A stretch of 64,000 bases of DNA, from NCBI RefSeq assembly GCF_012641475.1, contig NZ_JABAIL010000013.1, forward strand, positions 62,001-126,000, read 5' to 3'. Below, piece after piece: positions 18,101-26,517 of the stretch. Numbering within the stretch: position 1 is the stretch's first letter; the number at the start of each line of letters is the position of its first letter. Made by a program: the position numbers and the translations under genes. A model generated the notes under the pieces. It was given only the letters and a program-made list of their open reading frames with translations. It was not told the origin of the DNA and did no database searches. This stretch comes from Flammeovirga agarivorans. GTDB lineage: Bacteria; Bacteroidota; Bacteroidia; Cytophagales; Flammeovirgaceae.

Positions 18101-21100
18101 ATCTCTAGTTCATCAGTTACAGTAAAATCTAATTCTGTATCGTCTTGGTAGATCGCCATTTTACCATTAGAATCATCATAAGTTAAAGTATAGTGATGGA
18201 AAAGGCCATCATTACTTATAATCCCTGTTACTGATTCTCCTCCTAAATTCCATGTCAAACTTGTGCCACTCACTGTTAAAGATGTTCCATTAACTTGACT
18301 GAAAATTGTGGCATTACCAGCTACAGTCGCATTATTCATCCAAAACTCAATAGACAAGTCTCCATTTTTTATTGGAGGGTTCTCTAGAAACAAAGTATTT
18401 GATTCTCCTGTAAAATATACCGATACATTATGCTTTACATCCTGTTGATTCGTTTCTCCAGTAATCTCAATTTTACTGATTGCCGAGTTATAAATGATAT
18501 TCTCATTAAACTGCACCTTTAAATCTTCTCCAACATTTAAAATTCCGTCTGAAGGAGTTGGCGTACCAAATACAACCGGAGTATTTAAATCAATCGTCCC
18601 CGAAATAATATCTGATGTAAATTCAGTTCCATTTTTACAATAAGATATTGCTCTTACTTCATAAGATCCATCGTCCAATAATGGGTCGGTAATATCCCAT
18701 GTATAATGAATGGTATTTTCAGTAATTAATTCGATATTACTTTTTCCAATTGACTCCGCATAATCATAATCTTCTTGAGCGTTATAGTAGCTTTTTAGCC
18801 TTGTCCATGATGGCGAAGTCGATTTTCTATATTCTAATTCGATTCTATCAAAGTTCTGGAATGTTCTATTATATCCTGACAACTGGATAGGCACACCATT
18901 TACTGTCCCATCGTCGTTATAAGTATTAGTTGTGTTTTTCACCCAATTATCTAATGGTAGGTCAATTTGTACCATCGAACAACTTGGAACAAAACTGGCA
19001 GAAACATAAACTTCATCATATACATTCAAATCTCCAATATCATCACATAATGATGCTAAAATGATTCTTATATCCTCATATTCATAAACATCAGAAATAG
19101 TCTTCTTCAAGGTTAAGGCGAACGGTACTTTTTGTCCATATGGGATATAAACAATTTCCCCATTTTTTTGAATATTTAATTCTGCACTATTAGGATTAGT
19201 AGTATTATCCACTAATAACTGGAAGTTCACATCCGACTCAGAAGCACTATTATTTTCTAAATACAATAAAAACTCAGCTTGTCCAGATTCATTGATATCT
19301 GTTAGGCTCGCAACTTCAACTGATATCATTGGATCTTCCACCTTTTGGGTAGCATAAGAAAGTTGTTCTCCACCTTCACCTAAAACATTGGGATCAAAAC
19401 CATCATGAACATAAAACTCTGATTCAGCTGCATCTTCATAAGGGCAAGAAGTTCTACCTCCGATGGTACTAAATACTGGACCATTACCGTCAAATGTATT
19501 AATCACATCGACACTTAAGAAGTTATCATCATCCTGATCAATAAAAGTATACGAAACAGTTAAGGTCTCTTCATTTTCAGTACCAATTACTTTCGTTTCG
19601 CTGTTAGCAGCACTCGCTTCAACCGATCCTTCAAAACCAATACCGTTAGTTTCTAAACCAACAGTCGTAGCAAATAAAGCATCTACAGCTACTGTATATT
19701 CATATTCATCACCTGTTACTTTTACTGTTTCAATTGTTCTTGTTAATTCACCAACACCAGCATCGTAAGAGATATTCTCAGAGAAATTATTATCTGCAAA
19801 ATCATAAAAATCATCACCTTGCTCTAAGAAAAGAGTAGTATTAAATAATTCCGTTTTTAAAGCCTCTCTTTCAGACAATGCCATATATTTTGTACGTTCA
19901 TTATTCTGTACAATCTTCTGCCATAAATCGATTTGTTGAACATATTCGGCTCTAGATAACATACCAGGGGTATTGTCAGGGTCTACAGAACCATTATCGA
20001 TATTTTCAACAATCAATTCTAATTCGGGAATTAACGTTCCTAGGATATGGTTTTGAGAGTAGATAAATAAAGTCTCTGAAGGCTCTTCATTAAAGTACAT
20101 GGCCTTCATTTTATTGACATAAATCTTGTCTCCGTTTGTATTGGTCAAAGTATATACATCTCTTCCATCTACCGCTTCTAATTTAGGTTCAATATTATCA
20201 TAAGTACCATAATAATAGTTCATAGATTGACCTATATATAAGTCTCCATCAGCTCCTACATAATTCGGGTCATCGCTTGTAGAAATCGCTTGTGAGAATG
20301 TATATGTTTTAGTAATTGTACTGGCATCATCTGAACTAACTTCCACCCCGATACCGTATTCATAATCAAGAGTAGATTCAATTTCCACTACAGGTCCTGC
20401 TAATCCACCACCGATCTTGAAATCTGCCCCCATACTGACCGTACTAGACATTGCAGAAGCAATAGAAGAGCTTGTAGCAAGAGTTTTAGAGAAAGTAAAA
20501 GATTCACCAGCCTCAATGGTTGCAAAACTATTAGAACCAGGAGGGTCTCTTAAAATAATATCTGGAATATCAGGTGCTGCGGTTACAAATGTCTGTGATC
20601 CATCAGATTGACCTCCTAGAATTATCCCTTCTTTCAAATAAGAAATTGGCTCATAATCAATATTCTTTACTCTTAATTTGATATTGATATTTTTGGTAAA
20701 TGGTAATGAGACCGAAGGAGCACCAGCTCTAAAAGTATACAACGCTTTACTTTGGTCATCAGCTCTTACTGTCAGTGATTCTGAATCATCTAATGCTAAA
20801 TTATTATTGATGATAAACTCACCATCAACCACAGGTACATCATAACGAACAGGGTTATTAGGGTCTACATCAAAGTTTTCGTACTTCTCGTAAGAATATA
20901 ATTCAACACCATAAGTTTGGAACTGACTGTACACCGGAAATTCAAAACCTTCTGTATCGTAATCAACTCCTTCAATCGTTACTATTTCTTCAGATTCTTG
21001 TGATAAAACACTAATCTCTGGTGTAGATCTATAACTAAAGCTTTGTACATATTGATATGGATTAGAAAGTAAAAGAATATTGTCATCATCGTCCTTAAAT

Positions 21101-23526
21101 TCTGACATCACAGGATCTATCACTTCAGAAAAATCCACTTCTTCTCTAAGAGACAATAATCTTAAGTTGGTATTACTTGGAATAACCACTTCATCTGCTT
21201 CAATTCCGTAAGATAGAGGTAAAAGTTCCACTCTATATTCCCCTGTTTCATCATTTGTTGTTACTTGATGTTTTAGTGATCCTGTAACAGGGTCTGCACC
21301 TTCTGGTAAGTAGCTAAAAGTTATTTTTGCTGAACCAATATTATTTATTGAAGAAACTGATTCAAAATATGCTGAATCCGTTTCTGAATAGAATTCATAA
21401 TGAACAGAACCATCATAACCAAAACCAATTTCTTTTGATGATTCTACAGCACCACCTGTCACTCTTCCGACTACAGTCACTTTTGTTGTATCAACAAAAA
21501 CTCTTTGACTTTCCTGATGTTCAAAAAACTCGAAAAATCCTGTAGATGGGAAACGGCCTGCATGTACTAATGTGTGGTTATTTTTCTTGACCTCAATAAA
21601 GTGATCTCCGATCGGAACGCTGATATTAAATGATCCATCAGACTCCGTTTCAACCGGATTTTTATTCTCATCTAATACCAATTCACCATCAATGTAAATA
21701 TTTGCCCCTTCGAGGAATACATTCGGTTGGTCGTAGATAACTGTACCATTTATATCAGGAGCATAGTAATCTGCTTTGTTTAAAAGCCTTTCACCCGATG
21801 AGGTGGTAACTCTATATTGGTTGTAGCCTTCTTCTTGTATTTGAATAACGTCTGATAATGTTTCTATTGGATCAAAAACATTCGTCACATCATACATGAC
21901 CACACCTTTAAAAATAAATGCTGAAATATCACTAAAGTCAATCCCATTAGCTACCTCAGAACCTTTTCCTAAAAAGGTTACTTGTCGGATTGGATCAAAT
22001 TCATGTACTCCAAACATTGGGATAATAGTATATGATGCTCCGTTTCCTGAATATGGAATAGCAGAAATAACATAATTACCATATTCGTCTGTAATACCGT
22101 AGACTCCTAATTGACTTGCTGTTGGGATGACATCAGACCAAGTACCATTAATTATAGTTGCATGATTTTTATTGAATTCAAAACTTACTTTTGAAAGATC
22201 ATATGCATATTCACCATTTGCTTCATCCATTCGAATGTAAGCGACAAAGTCTGCCTCGTCGCCACCAAGATATCTTCTAAAATCTGCTCTAACCTTAGCA
22301 TCAGTTAGGCTTCTTTTCCAATATCTAAATTCATCAATATTTCCTGAGAACCCTTCTCCAACAAATACATCAAAACTCCCTTCTTTGTAGGCTGCGTACG
22401 TCCAATTATTATCATCAGTAATAGTAATTGTAGGTCCAATATACTCTTCTGGTAAAGTTGCATTATACTCCTCATTCATCAATCGGCCATTCAAATAAAG
22501 CAAAGGAGCTTTATTTTCTTTTAGCACTAATGAGATATTATTGAACTGATCTAAGATCTCATCTATAGGAAGTAAGATATCTGCACCTCTACCATCAACA
22601 AGGCCAGAAGGTAGAGAATCCTCTAAATGAATCTCATAAGTATAATTATGATGATCCGCTACAATAAAGTTGATATCAGAAGACGAGGTTTCCATCTTCA
22701 ATGAATAATTACCAACAGAAGAAGATAATGGCTCTAATTCAAACAGTGTACCCGACACCGAAGTAGTTGCAGTTTTAAACCAAGACTGAATTGTTAGGCT
22801 ATCAGAAATTTCATCTTCTGTCAAGTTTAAAGTAAGGTAACCGCTTCCATCGAATTCAACACTGCTTCCTACTGAAATAATGCTGCCTTCAGGTTCCGCT
22901 CTTACCACAACATCTTTTACAGGGTTTCCCCCTTCAAATGATATATTTCCTGAAACTATTGCTGTAGGATTTCTATAACCTACCCCAGTAATATAAGTCA
23001 GGAACTCCTTTGGAATAGCTGAGATTCCATTGGCTTGTAATTTATATTCATAGATTACGCTACCATCTACATAAGGGTCTTCGTACTCATAAACATCACT
23101 TGCCAATTGGGCAATTTCTACGAAATTATCTTCATCATTGACATTGTTATCGTCGAATACTCTTCTGTAGATTTTAAAGTTGGTGATGTCTTGATTATTA
23201 TCAAAAACTTCCCATTGAATTAAGATTTTATCCCCATAATATCCTTTAGATACTTCAAAACCATCATGGCTAAAAGTTGGGAAGGCATATAATCGGTTAT
23301 AGGGAAACCCTAAAGAAATACTATTCGAATTATGAGGCATATTCCCTAACATAATAGGGCTACCAATCTGAAAATCGATATAAGATCCATCGGAAGTAAT
23401 TAGTCTTTGCTGATTACCTCCTGAACCTGTAAATACTTTAGGAGCAAATTCATCGTCTTGAGCGAGTACATTCCTCCCATTTACAACTCCGAAAATTAGA
23501 AGTAGTATGAAATAAATATTTTTCAT
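15169..23526 (-). CDS. Giant LamG-domain T9SS type A secreted protein (~2785 aa)
   Basis: ATG 23526 gives a clean signal peptide (MKNIYFILLLIFGVVNG...LAQ); ATG 23532 adds two residues. In order there is a fibronectin-III-like segment (about 45-170), a LamG/concanavalin-type domain (220-448), carboxypeptidase-regulatory-like inserts (475-700), two stretches rich in alternating Ser/Thr and small residues (about 1003-1090 and 1263-1335), further Ig-like segments, two more LamG domains (about 1700-1883 and 1893-2088, each with an F-W-I/M-K/N core and D-E-V/F-R-L/I-W), a YSM module (2295-2400), GW-W-S repeats and a type A sorting tail (YPVPFDKKV ... GVYLIHI). LamG domains suggest glycan or matrix binding. 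It is probably a cell-surface adhesin or structural filament, centre of the six-gene operon. Start and end lie 24 and about 54 bases from its neighbours. Confidence 0.88.
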   Translation of the reverse strand: MKNIYFILLLIFGVVNGRNVLAQDDEFAPKVFTGSGGNQQRLITSDGSYIDFQIGSPIMLGNMPHNSNSISLGFPYNRLYAFPTFSHDGFEVSKGYYGDKILIQWEVFDNNQDITNFKIYRRVFDDNNVNDEDNFVEIAQLASDVYEYEDPYVDGSVIYEYKLQANGISAIPKEFLTYITGVGYRNPTAIVSGNISFEGGNPVKDVVVRAEPEGSIISVGSSVEFDGSGYLTLNLTEDEISDSLTIQSWFKTATTSVSGTLFELEPLSSSVGNYSLKMETSSSDINFIVADHHNYTYEIHLEDSLPSGLVDGRGADILLPIDEILDQFNNISLVLKENKAPLLYLNGRLMNEEYNATLPEEYIGPTITITDDNNWTYAAYKEGSFDVFVGEGFSGNIDEFRYWKRSLTDAKVRADFRRYLGGDEADFVAYIRMDEANGEYAYDLSKVSFEFNKNHATIINGTWSDVIPTASQLGVYGITDEYGNYVISAIPYSGNGASYTIIPMFGVHEFDPIRQVTFLGKGSEVANGIDFSDISAFIFKGVVMYDVTNVFDPIETLSDVIQIQEEGYNQYRVTTSSGERLLNKADYYAPDINGTVIYDQPNVFLEGANIYIDGELVLDENKNPVETESDGSFNISVPIGDHFIEVKKNNHTLVHAGRFPSTGFFEFFEHQESQRVFVDTTKVTVVGRVTGGAVESSKEIGFGYDGSVHYEFYSETDSAYFESVSSINNIGSAKITFSYLPEGADPVTGSLKHQVTTNDETGEYRVELLPLSYGIEADEVVIPSNTNLRLLSLREEVDFSEVIDPVMSEFKDDDDNILLLSNPYQYVQSFSYRSTPEISVLSQESEEIVTIEGVDYDTEGFEFPVYSQFQTYGVELYSYEKYENFDVDPNNPVRYDVPVVDGEFIINNNLALDDSESLTVRADDQSKALYTFRAGAPSVSLPFTKNINIKLRVKNIDYEPISYLKEGIILGGQSDGSQTFVTAAPDIPDIILRDPPGSNSFATIEAGESFTFSKTLATSSSIASAMSSTVSMGADFKIGGGLAGPVVEIESTLDYEYGIGVEVSSDDASTITKTYTFSQAISTSDDPNYVGADGDLYIGQSMNYYYGTYDNIEPKLEAVDGRDVYTLTNTNGDKIYVNKMKAMYFNEEPSETLFIYSQNHILGTLIPELELIVENIDNGSVDPDNTPGMLSRAEYVQQIDLWQKIVQNNERTKYMALSEREALKTELFNTTLFLEQGDDFYDFADNNFSENISYDAGVGELTRTIETVKVTGDEYEYTVAVDALFATTVGLETNGIGFEGSVEASAANSETKVIGTENEETLTVSYTFIDQDDDNFLSVDVINTFDGNGPVFSTIGGRTSCPYEDAAESEFYVHDGFDPNVLGEGGEQLSYATQKVEDPMISVEVASLTDINESGQAEFLLYLENNSASESDVNFQLLVDNTTNPNSAELNIQKNGEIVYIPYGQKVPFALTLKKTISDVYEYEDIRIILASLCDDIGDLNVYDEVYVSASFVPSCSMVQIDLPLDNWVKNTTNTYNDDGTVNGVPIQLSGYNRTFQNFDRIELEYRKSTSPSWTRLKSYYNAQEDYDYAESIGKSNIELITENTIHYTWDITDPLLDDGSYEVRAISYCKNGTEFTSDIISGTIDLNTPVVFGTPTPSDGILNVGEDLKVQFNENIIYNSAISKIEITGETNQQDVKHNVSVYFTGESNTLFLENPPIKNGDLSIEFWMNNATVAGNATIFSQVNGTSLTVSGTSLTWNLGGESVTGIISNDGLFHHYTLTYDDSNGKMAIYQDDTELDFTVTDELEIINSNPLIIGGNTFIGNIHDFRIWDKFLSLSVAYSNMYSKLVGSEVGLKGFWPMNEGQGELCYDKARNRHGIMGADWDIKPKGTSYAFDGIDYLTLDNVDYVQLTSEMDVTLSFWIKADEAQESTIFSNGRGNGEDIIQANGAANKWSVDLTTDGKLYLENEGTAYELTHEIIDGGWHHIAMILTRQGTLKTYVDAELISSNAATGISGFSGNMIWIGARGYYDGGSTIVDRQFKGHLDEVRLWNTARTKEQITRDAFNEVDYNTTGLMLYLDMNAPDPLTSDGPTYYHAFKNETVISTKALIPFTNTFSDDAPKIKPSRELESFEIYHVINGDELLLSPIISNYAVLEGQTVDITVHRMFDEAGNLQQSPITWTAYVRRNEVSWYVGDETDYLSIEKQVGTSSSFEITIANEGGKDQPFFIENIPTWLTLSETGGTLSPDSKKVITATIDPNLSIGQYNLDLYLNTDYDYDEKVKLDLRVFEVEPEWSVDPIDYAYNMNIIGKIKIDGVFSEDSHTKIGAFVNGEPRGEASLAYDEFYDDYFVFLGIYSNEISGEDIEFRIWDALAGKALNASINDLETIEFINDQVIGYKTNPAIFEDTNIVQQTIVLNDGWTWLSFFVDQESFSDINTMTAELDLTNQDRIYSQTYFDTYDSISGWTGTLSAFGGLNAEKMYKIKLEKENILSLEGHEIDLEDLEVSLKEGWNWLSYPLAKNMNVNDALAHLEASNGDILKSQHAFAIYDQFSGWTGSLNYLEDGIGYMLKTQNEQSFTYPSYLSNARTHVVSNHNNSEEVASTNFVLTSYPTNMNAVVLVDDEVSQVIIKDVNGNIRGIAPTNTIEDRKLAFITMFADNEEHLKYYIEVGEKEIETEKELQFQSDALLGTIAQPVDLRQGNYAEEMNVYPVPFDKKVSVSLFHENEEKANVSVLDINGKVMLSSEMTLQKGANQWDMSLNLSSGVYLIHITTPSKTYTKRIVK

Positions 23527-23550
23527 ATGCATTTATTTAAATGGGAGATC

Positions 23551-24480
23551 TTAATATTTAATGATATAGTTTACACCGTAAGCAATTGGACGTGTTTCGT
23601 TATCACCTGTATTATGTGTATTACCTGAGAAAGTATGGGTATGATCACCTGCTGATAAAGTATTTTCATCATAATCTTCACTTTCATTACCCTTGTTATT
23701 TAATACTCTATCTCCATCTTCACTATCGAGAACATCACTTGCATTATCCGCGTCAATTTCATGAACATGGGCTCCATCTGTTGAAGTAGATATATCTAAG
23801 TAGTGATTATGTGATTGAATTTGATCTTTTTGTACTTGATTTAATGAAGGACCAACGGGCGCAGAGCCGCCAGTCGTTGTATATTCTCCGTTTGTCCCGA
23901 TTCCTCTTAAAAATAGACCTCTTAAATCCGGTACATTGGTATCTTGTAATACTCCGATCAAATCACTCGACTGTGGTATTGATTGACCATTGCATAATAA
24001 CCATCCATCAGGAACATCCCTCCAAGTACCAAGGAAAGGCATAATCGTACCCACAGGGCAACCATTATCTGCATAAATCGATGTCTCTGCTGTTACCGCT
24101 GCAACTGCTTTTTCAGCTGATTTTGCATAGGGAACATATTGGAAAGGTTCCTCTGAAATTACAATCGTGTTTCCATTATATTCAACACTGATTCTTAATG
24201 ACATTTCATCTTCGCTGAAGTCTACATTGTTAAGGTCTCCACCAGTTCCAGTACCAATTACATGTGAAAAAACACCGTAATCATCTGTTTGGATCACCTG
24301 AGTTTCTGTAAATTTTGTATGATTCAGAGTATTTTTAATAGCAAAAGTAAATGTCATTGTTTCATTTTGAATTGCTGTATGTGCACTTGTTCTTGCAATA
24401 CCTTGAATGACAATACCTGTTTGTGCATTCACACTTAGGCTCAAGAGAAATGAAAAGAAAGATATATATAAGAGTTTCAT
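23551..24480 (-). CDS. Secreted phage-tail-collar-domain protein, copy 2
   Basis: The protein has 309 residues with a signal peptide (residues 1-19). Residues 20-120 form a beta-rich N-terminal module (GIVIQGIARTSAH ... EEPFQYVPYAKSAEKA) common in exported Bacteroidota fibre-like proteins. Residues 135-309 carry a phage tail collar domain: CPVGTIMPFLGTW, VPDGWLLCNGQSIP, VPDLRGLFLRGIG, a His-rich loop (SHNHYLD, GAHVHEID, GDHTHTF) and the terminal ETRPIAYGVNYIIKY. In phage fibres this fold trimerises and binds receptors, with metal held by the histidines. No other phage genes are nearby, so this is a cellular secreted protein. It is the same length as the gene 36 bases upstream and clearly its duplicate. 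It has no T9SS tail, so final location is uncertain. Confidence 0.85.
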   Translation of the reverse strand: MKLLYISFFSFLLSLSVNAQTGIVIQGIARTSAHTAIQNETMTFTFAIKNTLNHTKFTETQVIQTDDYGVFSHVIGTGTGGDLNNVDFSEDEMSLRISVEYNGNTIVISEEPFQYVPYAKSAEKAVAAVTAETSIYADNGCPVGTIMPFLGTWRDVPDGWLLCNGQSIPQSSDLIGVLQDTNVPDLRGLFLRGIGTNGEYTTTGGSAPVGPSLNQVQKDQIQSHNHYLDISTSTDGAHVHEIDADNASDVLDSEDGDRVLNNKGNESEDYDENTLSAGDHTHTFSGNTHNTGDNETRPIAYGVNYIIKY

Positions 24481-24516
24481 AGTTACGAGATAGAAAGTAA
24501 AAGTCGTTGAGATTAA

Positions 24517-25446
24517 TTATATCTTGATAATAAATAAGATACCGTAATTAATAGGTCGGGTATCAATAGCTCCAGTATTGTTTGTGTATCCTTCAACATC
24601 ATGATCATGTGCTCCTGCAGAGACTGTATTTTCTCTGTAAACTGTTGACTCATGACCTGAATTTTTTAAGACTTTATCAGGACCATCCCCACCTACATTA
24701 CTGGCTTCATCTGCATCAATTACATGGGTATGTGCTCCGTCTTCACTTGAAGTTAAAGAGGCATAATGTCGATGTTCTTCAAAAAGGTCTTTTTGTATTT
24801 CATTTAAAGCTGGACCTTCTGCATAACTTCCATTTTCTAGTCGGTACCTAGCACTTGTTTCAATGTTTCTTAGAAACATTCCCCTCAAATCTGGAGTAGT
24901 CGTTGAGTTGATTAAATCTCTGAGACTACTTTCGCTTGGGATAATACTACCATCACAAACTAACCAACCGTCTGGAACTGTTGATTCAATACCAACATAG
25001 GCTACAATTGTACCGACAGGACAGCCATCATTGGAGTAAGGTGTTGTTTCAGCATCGTCAACAAACGTCGCTTTATCAACTGATTTGGCATAGGGAACAT
25101 AATAAAATGGAGCGTCTGAAATGACTAAAGTATTTCCATTATAAATCACACTAACGATCATAGATAATTCGCTAGCATTAAAATCCACAGTTGAAAAGTC
25201 ATCTCCTACACCTGTACCAAGTACATGCTGATAGACACCATAAGGGTCTGTTGTAATAGTAGATTCTTCTGAAAAGACAGTTTGAGATGTTTCATCTTTT
25301 AATGTGAAACTGAAAGTCAATTCCTGACTTTTTATGGCTGCATATGCGGAGTTTCTTGCAATACCTTGTACTACAATTCCAGATTGCGCATACAGAGACA
25401 AACTAAATATTAGTAGATTTAGTAAGAGTAGTAGTATAAGCCTCAT
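24517..25446 (-). CDS. Secreted phage-tail-collar-domain protein, copy 1 (operon head)
   Basis: The protein has 309 residues with a signal peptide ending near LYAQ (residue 21). It has the same plan as its downstream sibling: an N-terminal module (GIVVQGIARNSAY ... DAPFYYVPYAKSVDKA), then the collar domain with CPVGTIVAYVG, VPDGWLVCDGSIIP, TPDLRGMFLRNIE, histidine pairs in EEHRHYAS, GAHTHVID and GAHDHDVE, and the end DTRPINYGILFIIKI. The sequences differ at many positions, so the duplication is not recent. This is the first gene of the six-gene unit, and the 797 bases upstream contain no convincing gene. A role as subunit or tip of a surface fibre built with the LamG protein is inferred from context. 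Confidence 0.85.
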   Translation of the reverse strand: MRLILLLLLNLLIFSLSLYAQSGIVVQGIARNSAYAAIKSQELTFSFTLKDETSQTVFSEESTITTDPYGVYQHVLGTGVGDDFSTVDFNASELSMIVSVIYNGNTLVISDAPFYYVPYAKSVDKATFVDDAETTPYSNDGCPVGTIVAYVGIESTVPDGWLVCDGSIIPSESSLRDLINSTTTPDLRGMFLRNIETSARYRLENGSYAEGPALNEIQKDLFEEHRHYASLTSSEDGAHTHVIDADEASNVGGDGPDKVLKNSGHESTVYRENTVSAGAHDHDVEGYTNNTGAIDTRPINYGILFIIKI

Positions 25447-26243
25447 AGTTTACGAGAAAAATATAGAGTCGTGATGTAGTAAATTTAGTAACCGATTAAA
25501 ACACTTTTAGCGTAGTAAAATAGTTTAAATAAGATTTGATACCTAATGTTATGATCTTAAAAGATCCATTTAAATAAAGAGCACCAGTTTGCTCAATTTT
25601 TAAAATAAATGCTGAGATGAATTATTCTTTAAGATTGTGTAGCATAGTATGAAAAATTAAAAAGTTGTAGATGTTGAACGTCTTGTAATTGCAACATATT
25701 AATATTCATTAACTTTTTAAGCAAATCCGTAATAACTACTTAAAACATCTTAGAATAATACAACGTTTAATATGTTTTGTATATTATTTCTGTTCGATAG
25801 TATCATTCAATATTAGAATAGTAGAATTTTTTCATCTAGTTTACATTTATAATATTAACATTAATTTAAATTTAAGATACATTACGGTGATTCCTTAGAA
25901 AGGTTATTCCATAGTGAAGCTATAAATACATTAAGTTCAATATTCTTAATATAATCCTATACATTACGTAAATAATTGTATGATTTTAATACTATTATTT
26001 AGAAAAGCAGTAAAATGTGAGGCATTACTTGTGAATAGAAATTAGGAGATACTCCTTCTCAATTCTTATATATGTTAAAGAGATTTCAATCAATCTTTGA
26101 TAAAAAAAGGAAGTTAATGAGAAAGAGAAGGAAGTTAATACTTTATCCATTACGCACTAGATATATTCAATTAGTGATATTCTATCAACACCAATACTCC
26201 AGTAGTAATCAATGTTATGAAGCAATCCACAGGAAGATGATCT
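25447..26243. other. Long AT-rich gap upstream of the six-gene operon
   Basis: Nearly 800 bases hold no convincing coding sequence. A 60-codon plus-strand frame at 26072-26254 is lysine-rich and contains two copies of AGGAAGTTAAT, and I regard it as chance. The stretch should contain the promoter of the operon starting at 25446, but I found no TAnnTTTG box on the minus strand close to that start. I see no RNA gene or mobile element. Confidence 0.5.
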
Positions 26244-26441
26244 TTATGATTTAATTTTAAAATTCATTCTCCAACTGATAAATAATATTAAAGGTAGCAA
26301 GTACTTATTATCCTTCACTACTTCTATCACATTAAACTCTTCCATTCCAAATCTAAAAATATAGATAAGGCAAAGCATAGAAATTGAAAAGATAACATGC
26401 AATGTAAAATAAAATGTTTTTAAGGTAATCGATCTGTTCAT
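26244..26441 (-). CDS. Small two-helix membrane protein (uncertain)
   Basis: A 65-residue frame from ATG 26441 has two hydrophobic segments (FYFTLHVIFSISMLCLIYIF and YLLPLILFISW) separated by an acidic loop, ending in basic residues. A longer frame from ATG 26531 overlaps the regulator gene upstream by 14 bases, which could mean translational coupling. I do not recognise a family. The composition fits a real small inner-membrane protein, but AT-rich DNA easily gives such frames. Confidence 0.4.
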   Translation of the reverse strand: MNRSITLKTFYFTLHVIFSISMLCLIYIFRFGMEEFNVIEVVKDNKYLLPLILFISWRMNFKIKS

Positions 26442-26517
26442 AATATAAGTAACATTGAGAATTAGTTGTTTATTTGTATCACAAAATACATACCTAGATT
26501 GTATTATAGAACAAAAA

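Noticed and set aside
15560-23789. Several plus-strand frames of 60-77 codons inside the giant genes
   Set aside because: They lie antisense to long, domain-bearing coding sequences and have no features of their own.
23551-25446. Possible prophage because of phage tail collar domains
   Set aside because: Both proteins have signal peptides and no phage structural, integrase or lysis gene is nearby; the surrounding genes are T9SS proteins.
26072-26254. 60-codon plus-strand frame with two copies of AGGAAGTTAAT
   Set aside because: Composition is basic and low-complexity, no signal or domain is visible, and the repeat is short; most likely a chance frame in AT-rich DNA.
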